A DNA stretch of 10,691 nucleotides from Cyanobacteria bacterium UBA8803 (GTDB lineage: Bacteria; Cyanobacteriota; Cyanobacteriia; Cyanobacteriales; Coleofasciculaceae). The stretch lies in NCBI GenBank assembly GCA_003505715.1, contig DNXU01000183.1, forward strand, positions 38,354 to 49,044, written 5' to 3'. Below the pieces are notes generated by a model. It was not told the origin of the DNA, did no database searches, and was given only the letters and a program-made list of their open reading frames with translations. Below, one piece after another: positions 6,371 to 10,691 of the stretch; the stretch's first letter is position 1, and every line of letters starts with the position of its first letter. The position numbers and the translations under genes are program-made.

Positions 6371-8212
6371 CTAGGGCTTTGCTGCTTGCACTTGCTGTGC
6401 CAGGGAATCTAATTCTTCCTGAAGGTCTCGAAACTTGGCCGTGAGTTTGGGATTTTCGCTCCAATCGGCTAGCACTTCTAGTTCTCCAGCGAGGAAGCTA
6501 GCCCGACCAGCGCGACGCTGAATCTTGCCGCTAGAGGTTTTCTGAATATTCCCTGGTTTCAGAAGTGCTACTGCATAAGCATGGAGTTCGTGATCTTCTG
6601 CTACCGCCTGCCGGATGTCGGCAATTACGGTATCGAAGTCCAGATCCTGAGTACGGCGCTCAACCTCTTGGAGAATTACTAAGCGTTCCTCACCGCCAAC
6701 TTCGAGGGAAAACGCGGCACCGTAATCCGGACGCAGGGCTGAGTGAACTTGTTGTACAGTCCATTCAATATCCTGAGGATAGTGATTTGTGCCTCGGATG
6801 ATGATTAAGTCTTTGATACGACCAGTAATAAACAACTCACCATCTTTCACAAATCCCAAGTCACCTGTGCGCAGAAACGGTCCTTCTCCCGTATCGGCCA
6901 GGTAAGCTTGGAAGGTCTCTTTCGTCTCTTCGGGACGTTGCCAGTAGCCTTGGGCAACGCTGGGATCTTTCACCCATATCTCACCCACTTCATCGGGCGC
7001 ACATCGGGTCAACTTTTCAGGATCGGCAATCACCACCTGCGTATCGCACACTAGGCGACCGCATCCCGGTAACAAGCGCACTCCTTCCCGAGGTTGGCTA
7101 ACTGAGACGATGCGATGGCGCTCTAAGGCTGCCGCATCCAAAGCGCAAAGAACCGGGGATTCCAGCAGGGGACTAGCAGATACTAAGAGGGTGTCTTCAG
7201 CCAGTCCGTAGGCCGGGGCAAAGGCGTTCCAGCGGAAACCAGATGCTTCAAAGATTTCAAAGAAACGCTCCATGACTTTGGGGTTGATGGGTTCTGCCGC
7301 GTTACCTGCGGCTTGCCAACTACTTAGATCTAGGGCTTCCAGTTGTTTAGGTTTGACCCGGCGAACGCAAAGATCGTAAGCAAAGTTCGGGGCTTGGCTG
7401 TGGGTTGCCCTGTAGTGAGAAATTGCCTCTAACCAGCGAATGGGTTGCTTGATAAATGAAAAGGGCGACATTAGGTAGCAGGGGGTGCCGTTGTAGAGCG
7501 GTTGCATCAGCCCTTCCACCAACCCGTAATCGTGGAAATAGGGCATCCAGGTCACGGTGGCGCTATCTGCACCATATCCACAAGCTTGGTTGAGGTAGCC
7601 AGAATGGAACATCAAGTTCTTGTGAGTGAGCATCACCCCCTTGGGTGTGGAGGTAGAACCGGAAGTGTACTGGAGATAGGCCAGTGTATCGCCGCTTACC
7701 TCTGGTTCCTGCCATGTTTCTGAGAGTTCGAGAGCGACCTGTACTGTGTCCAGCCAGCACATCGTCTCGAATTCAGGAAAATCCTCGCGCACGTTTCCGA
7801 TTAGGGAAATAATTTGAGCGGTGGTCAGGACGAAAGTTGCTCTGGCATCCTGTACGATCGAGCGCAGTCTTGGCAGCGTGCGCTTCATGCGACCCCCGTC
7901 TGGAGGAGGTACGGGAATCGCAATTACCCCAGCGTACAGACAGCCACAAAAGGCAGCGATCACTTCCAAACCTTGCGGGAAAAGCAGTAACGCTCGCTCC
8001 CCTTTGGCCTGATGCTGTTGTAGCCACGCCCCAATAGCGCGAGCTTGGCGATCAAGTTCAGCGTAGGTCAGGGATGGGCCTTCCGGCTTGCCATCAATGA
8101 GAAACTTATAGGCTGCTTTTTCGGATTGCTGAAGTGCCCTCCAGCGCAGGAGTTCAATTAGTGTCGAAAATTCAGCTGGCGGAACAGTTGAACTAACGGG
8201 AGTTGGGAGCAT
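6371..8212 (-). CDS. Fatty acyl-AMP ligase (FAAL)
   Basis: A 613-residue adenylating enzyme of the FAAL group, which activates free fatty acids with ATP and loads them on a carrier protein. Counting from the ATG at 8212, motifs are LQYTSGSTSTPKG at about 180-192 (ATP phosphate loop), WMPYFHDYGLVEG at 222-234, YGLAEDTLLVS at 335-345, GCGRLVCDTQVVIADP at 383-398 (FAAL-typical region), TGDLGFVKDGELFITGR at 449-465, and SSGKIQRR at 560-567 with the C-terminal catalytic Lys. The pattern fits FAAL rather than acyl-CoA ligase. An upstream in-frame GTG at 8311 would add 33 residues, but these lack family resemblance and run into a degenerate DNA repeat, so ATG 8212 is preferred despite a weak ribosome site. 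It is the first gene of the likely operon with dehydrogenase and ACP. Confidence 0.92.
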   Translation of the reverse strand: MLPTPVSSTVPPAEFSTLIELLRWRALQQSEKAAYKFLIDGKPEGPSLTYAELDRQARAIGAWLQQHQAKGERALLLFPQGLEVIAAFCGCLYAGVIAIPVPPPDGGRMKRTLPRLRSIVQDARATFVLTTAQIISLIGNVREDFPEFETMCWLDTVQVALELSETWQEPEVSGDTLAYLQYTSGSTSTPKGVMLTHKNLMFHSGYLNQACGYGADSATVTWMPYFHDYGLVEGLMQPLYNGTPCYLMSPFSFIKQPIRWLEAISHYRATHSQAPNFAYDLCVRRVKPKQLEALDLSSWQAAGNAAEPINPKVMERFFEIFEASGFRWNAFAPAYGLAEDTLLVSASPLLESPVLCALDAAALERHRIVSVSQPREGVRLLPGCGRLVCDTQVVIADPEKLTRCAPDEVGEIWVKDPSVAQGYWQRPEETKETFQAYLADTGEGPFLRTGDLGFVKDGELFITGRIKDLIIIRGTNHYPQDIEWTVQQVHSALRPDYGAAFSLEVGGEERLVILQEVERRTQDLDFDTVIADIRQAVAEDHELHAYAVALLKPGNIQKTSSGKIQRRAGRASFLAGELEVLADWSENPKLTAKFRDLQEELDSLAQQVQAAKP

Positions 8213-8293
8213 TTTTACAACGTTCTCAAGGAATTTTCTTTTAGTAGGCCAAAAGACTGGACGGGAGCGATCGCCCAAGTCAGTTTCATTAGA

Positions 8294-8379
8294 TCTGCCG
8301 CATCTTGGCACATTTTCTTTAGAAATGGCTAGTATCTTATCTGCTGCATCTTGGCATATCGTCTTTGGGAATGGCTAGT
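8294..8379. repeat. Degenerate tandem repeat, two copies, 46-base period
   Basis: The 40 bases 8294-8333 recur at 8340-8379 with about 34 of 40 identical (both begin TCTGC and end ATGGCTAGT), separated by six unrelated bases. They lie 5' of the FAAL gene, and the left copy overlaps the in-frame GTG that would be the longest possible start. Two spaced copies upstream of an operon could be protein-binding sites or a leftover duplication; the sequence does not decide. Confidence 0.65.
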
Positions 8380-8393
8380 CCTGGGGCTACAGC

Positions 8394-8440
8394 TTTATCA
8401 AAAATAAAAAAAATACTTAACCAATCTTAAAAAATGAGTG
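8394..8440 (-). promoter_or_regulatory. AT-rich candidate promoter for the FAAL operon
   Basis: On the minus strand TTGGTT (8419-8424) and GATAAA (8394-8399) are separated by 19 bases of nearly pure A/T. They resemble -35 and -10 elements, but the spacing is longer than ideal and neither hexamer is close to consensus. The site lies about 180 bases before the chosen FAAL start. Confidence 0.2.
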
Positions 8441-8550
8441 CAAAAAGTAACATGATGATTTATTTTCTCAGCCACTTTACCCAATTATGGCGTTCAGATA
8501 TCAGGCTGAACAGCTAACCGTATGAAGTTTTAGTAAAGTTTTAACCCGAT

Positions 8551-8619
8551 CGGTAAAGGGAGAGGGAGATGGATTTTGGTTTCCCTTTCCCTCACCCCTA
8601 TCCCTTTTCTCCCTTACCG
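8551..8619. repeat. Imperfect hairpin with purine/pyrimidine-rich arms
   Basis: CGGTAAAGGGAGAGGG at 8551-8566 is largely complementary to CCCTTTTCTCCCTTACCG at 8602-8619, with two small bulges and a loop of about 35 bases that is itself rich in CCCT. There is no adjoining T-run, so a simple terminator is not supported. Confidence 0.5.
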
Positions 8620-8653
8620 TACTCTCTAAGACGATGCCTCAACGGGAGAAAAT

Positions 8654-8755
8654 TAGGACTTATGTATTGTGCCCCCCGACCCCCCAAGGAAAGGGGGAGA
8701 AATTTCTTGTTCCCCCCAGAGTTGGGGGGTTAGGGGGGCGTTTGCGTAAGTCCTA
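8654..8755. mobile_element. MITE-like palindromic element of about 102 bases
   Basis: The ends TAGGACTTATGT (8654-8665) and GCGTAAGTCCTA (8744-8755) are inverted repeats matching at 10 of 12 bases. Inside, GCCCCCCGACCCCCCAA (8671-8687) pairs with TTGGGGGGTTAGGGGGGC (8722-8739), and the centre can pair further, so the whole element can fold on itself. It is flanked by AAAAT on both sides (8649-8653 and 8756-8760), which could be a 5-base target duplication, or the TA at each end could be the duplicated target instead. There is no transposase. AGGACTTACGC-type ends are familiar from small non-autonomous elements in cyanobacteria. It sits 14 bases after the stop of the SH3 gene and may serve as its transcript end. 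Confidence 0.72.
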
Positions 8756-8769
8756 AAAATATTAAAACC

Positions 8770-9420
8770 CTAGGGACAGGAAAACTCCGGACCAAGATTT
8801 CCCTCCGGGAAACCACTAGAGATCCACCCCGCCTTGGGAGCCGTAATCTCAATCCAAGTACGTCCTTGGCTATCTTTTTGGGATTGCCGAGGATTGGCAA
8901 GCTTGACGGTATTTCCCACGAATATACCACCCACTAAGGTAGAAGAAGGGCTAGGTTCGCGGCGGATGGTCAGACCTTGGGCAACTGTAACTTTGCGGCA
9001 TAAGTTTGACCCTGAAGGTTGGTCAGGATTGGGAGTATTCCCACCTTGATTCTTACAGGGTTTGAGATCTCTGGCCTGCACGTACCCCGTTTCCGGCGCA
9101 CTGATCGCGACCCATCCAGCATTACCATTGTCGGCAAGGGTCATCTCTTCGTCAGGGTCGAGGGTAGTCACCGTTCGGCTGGAGGTTGAACGCTCGGTGT
9201 AAATAAATATCCGTTTTTTGGCAGCACGACATTGACCTACTAATCCCTGAGCCAGTTGCCAGTTAGTCTGAGCTTCCAAGGAGGCGGGTTCTGATGATTG
9301 AATACTGTTGTTTGTTGTACTGCTATTAACGACAGTGGCAGGAGCCAAAAGACCTGCCGCAACGCTTAATCCTACAGCAAACTGAGCAACAGGCTTACCC
9401 CAATTGTTGAGCTTTTTCAT
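8770..9420 (-). CDS. Exported protein with two SH3-like (SH3b) domains
   Basis: A 216-residue protein that begins MKKLNNWGK and has a hydrophobic stretch at about 10-30 ending LLAPATV, a signal peptide, so it is probably periplasmic or outside the cell. Two bacterial SH3-like domains follow a short Ser/Thr/Asn-rich linker: about 64-122 (with GWVAISAPETGYVQARDL) and 141-215 (with LTIRREPSPSSTLVGG and WIEITAPKAGWISS), joined by an Asn/Pro/Gly linker. Each domain is bracketed by a Cys pair (64/122 and 141/215). Such domains often bind peptidoglycan or other wall polymers. The ATG at 9420 is chosen over a GTG at 9429 because GAGGAG lies 8 bases before the ATG and would touch the GTG. No enzymatic domain is present, and the exact function is unknown. 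Confidence 0.85.
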   Translation of the reverse strand: MKKLNNWGKPVAQFAVGLSVAAGLLAPATVVNSSTTNNSIQSSEPASLEAQTNWQLAQGLVGQCRAAKKRIFIYTERSTSSRTVTTLDPDEEMTLADNGNAGWVAISAPETGYVQARDLKPCKNQGGNTPNPDQPSGSNLCRKVTVAQGLTIRREPSPSSTLVGGIFVGNTVKLANPRQSQKDSQGRTWIEITAPKAGWISSGFPEGNLGPEFSCP

Positions 9421-9427
9421 ATGATAC

Positions 9428-9436
9428 ACTCCTCAT
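9428..9436 (-). promoter_or_regulatory. Shine-Dalgarno deciding the ATG at 9420
   Basis: On the minus strand ATGAGGAGTGTATCAT precedes ATG 9420. GAGGAG is 8 bases from that ATG and immediately adjacent to the alternative GTG at 9429, which rules in favour of the ATG. Confidence 0.6.
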
Positions 9437-9446
9437 CTCTTTCAAG

Positions 9447-9465
9447 CCCCGTTTCTGAAGCGGGG
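9447..9465. repeat. GC-rich hairpin in the 5' leader of the SH3 gene
   Basis: CCCCGTTTC and GAAGCGGGG form a near-perfect stem around a tiny loop (one G-U pair on the plus strand). It is single copy here. On the minus strand it lies just upstream of the ribosome site of the SH3 gene. The AAGCCCCG...GCGGGG form recalls palindromic ends of IS200/IS605 elements, but no other part of such an element is seen. Confidence 0.5.
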
Positions 9466-9534
9466 TTAGTGATATCTAACCAGACTCTACAATCATTTTG
9501 CAGCTTCTGTACGATAGTTAATCCTTTGAAATTC

Positions 9535-9551
9535 TGTTATCTCAAATAACA
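9535..9551. promoter_or_regulatory. 17-base dyad TGTTAT-N5-ATAACA, possible operator
   Basis: A perfect 6+6 inverted repeat with a 5-base spacer lies 43 bases before the tocopherol cyclase start in the divergent intergenic region. Size and spacing suit a dimeric regulator. The regulator is not identified, and the motif is AT-rich enough that chance is possible. Confidence 0.3.
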
Positions 9552-9566
9552 TACAGAAACCATTAG

Positions 9567-10664
<1,098 letters not shown>

Positions 10665-10667
<3 letters not shown>

Positions 10668-10691
10668 GGGGGTGAGGGGGTGAGGAGGTGA
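10665..10691. repeat. Octamer tandem repeat TGAGGGGG at the window edge
   Basis: TGAGGGGG twice, then TGAGGAGG and TGA run to the last base. The TGA stop codon of tocopherol cyclase is the first three bases of the first unit, so the gene end is fused to the repeat. The array probably continues past the window. Confidence 0.7.

Larger units (their letters stand above)
8213..8652. other. Non-coding upstream region of the FAAL gene
   Basis: I see no convincing gene in this stretch of 440 bases. It holds a HIP1 site (8267-8274), a degenerate 46-base tandem repeat (8294-8379), an AT-rich stretch (8394-8440) that is the best place for a FAAL promoter, a six-pair hairpin (GTTCAG 8492-8497 with CTGAAC 8506-8511), and a purine/pyrimidine-rich hairpin (8551-8619). 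Confidence 0.6.

Noticed and set aside
4025..8212. Part of a polyketide or nonribosomal peptide cluster
   Set aside because: FAAL and ACP often load such assembly lines, but no ketosynthase, condensation or thioesterase domain occurs in the window and the next genes are MBOAT and SGNH.
8213..8311. N-terminal extension of the FAAL from a GTG at 8311
   Set aside because: The 33 extra residues do not resemble FAAL N-termini, and the 5' part overlaps a degenerate DNA repeat; the ATG at 8212 gives a normal family length.
8394..8440. Confident sigma-70 type promoter
   Set aside because: The hexamers are weak and the spacer is 19 bases, so it is listed only as a low-confidence candidate.
9441..9470. 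Single CRISPR-like repeat (GC stem followed by CTTGAAAG on the minus strand)
   Set aside because: There is only one copy and no spacer-repeat periodicity, so it is treated as a leader hairpin.

Overview
The window reads as chromosomal DNA of a cyanobacterium, most likely a larger, repeat-rich (filamentous type) species. Support comes from a recognisable tocopherol cyclase, a type II NAD(P)H dehydrogenase, five copies of the cyanobacterial palindrome GCGATCGC (HIP1) in 10.7 kb where chance predicts far fewer than one, heptanucleotide tandem repeats between genes, and a small palindromic element with AGGACTTA-type ends.

Layout: positions 23-8212 on the minus strand carry six genes that read leftward. 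In transcription order they are a fatty acyl-AMP ligase (FAAL), a 602-residue acyl-CoA dehydrogenase-like protein, a free acyl carrier protein, an MBOAT membrane acyltransferase with a TTG start, a membrane-anchored SGNH/DltD-like protein, and a type II NAD(P)H dehydrogenase. The dehydrogenase and ACP genes overlap by 32 bases, and the MBOAT and SGNH genes share one base (TAATG). Two non-coding spacers break the run: a 164-base spacer between FAAL and dehydrogenase made almost wholly of heptamers that flip to their complementary type halfway, and a 158-base spacer between ACP and MBOAT with a long hairpin. Positions 8213-8769 are non-coding and hold a degenerate 46-base tandem repeat, two hairpins and a MITE-like element of about 102 bases. 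An exported protein with two SH3-like domains follows on the minus strand (8770-9420). Across a divergent intergenic region lies tocopherol cyclase on the plus strand (9594-10667), then a short TGAGGGGG repeat at the window edge.

How the genes may work together (inference): the FAAL would activate a fatty acid as acyl-AMP and load it on the ACP, the dehydrogenase could desaturate the ACP-bound chain, and the MBOAT with its SGNH partner could move the acyl group across the membrane onto an extracytoplasmic acceptor. This matches the logic of the dltABCD teichoic acid D-alanylation pathway (ligase, carrier, MBOAT, SGNH partner) with a fatty acid in place of D-alanine and an added oxidation step. 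No PKS, NRPS or thioesterase gene is visible. The acceptor cannot be told from the sequence; cyanobacteria do not make teichoic acids, so an exopolysaccharide, glycan or envelope glycolipid is a guess.
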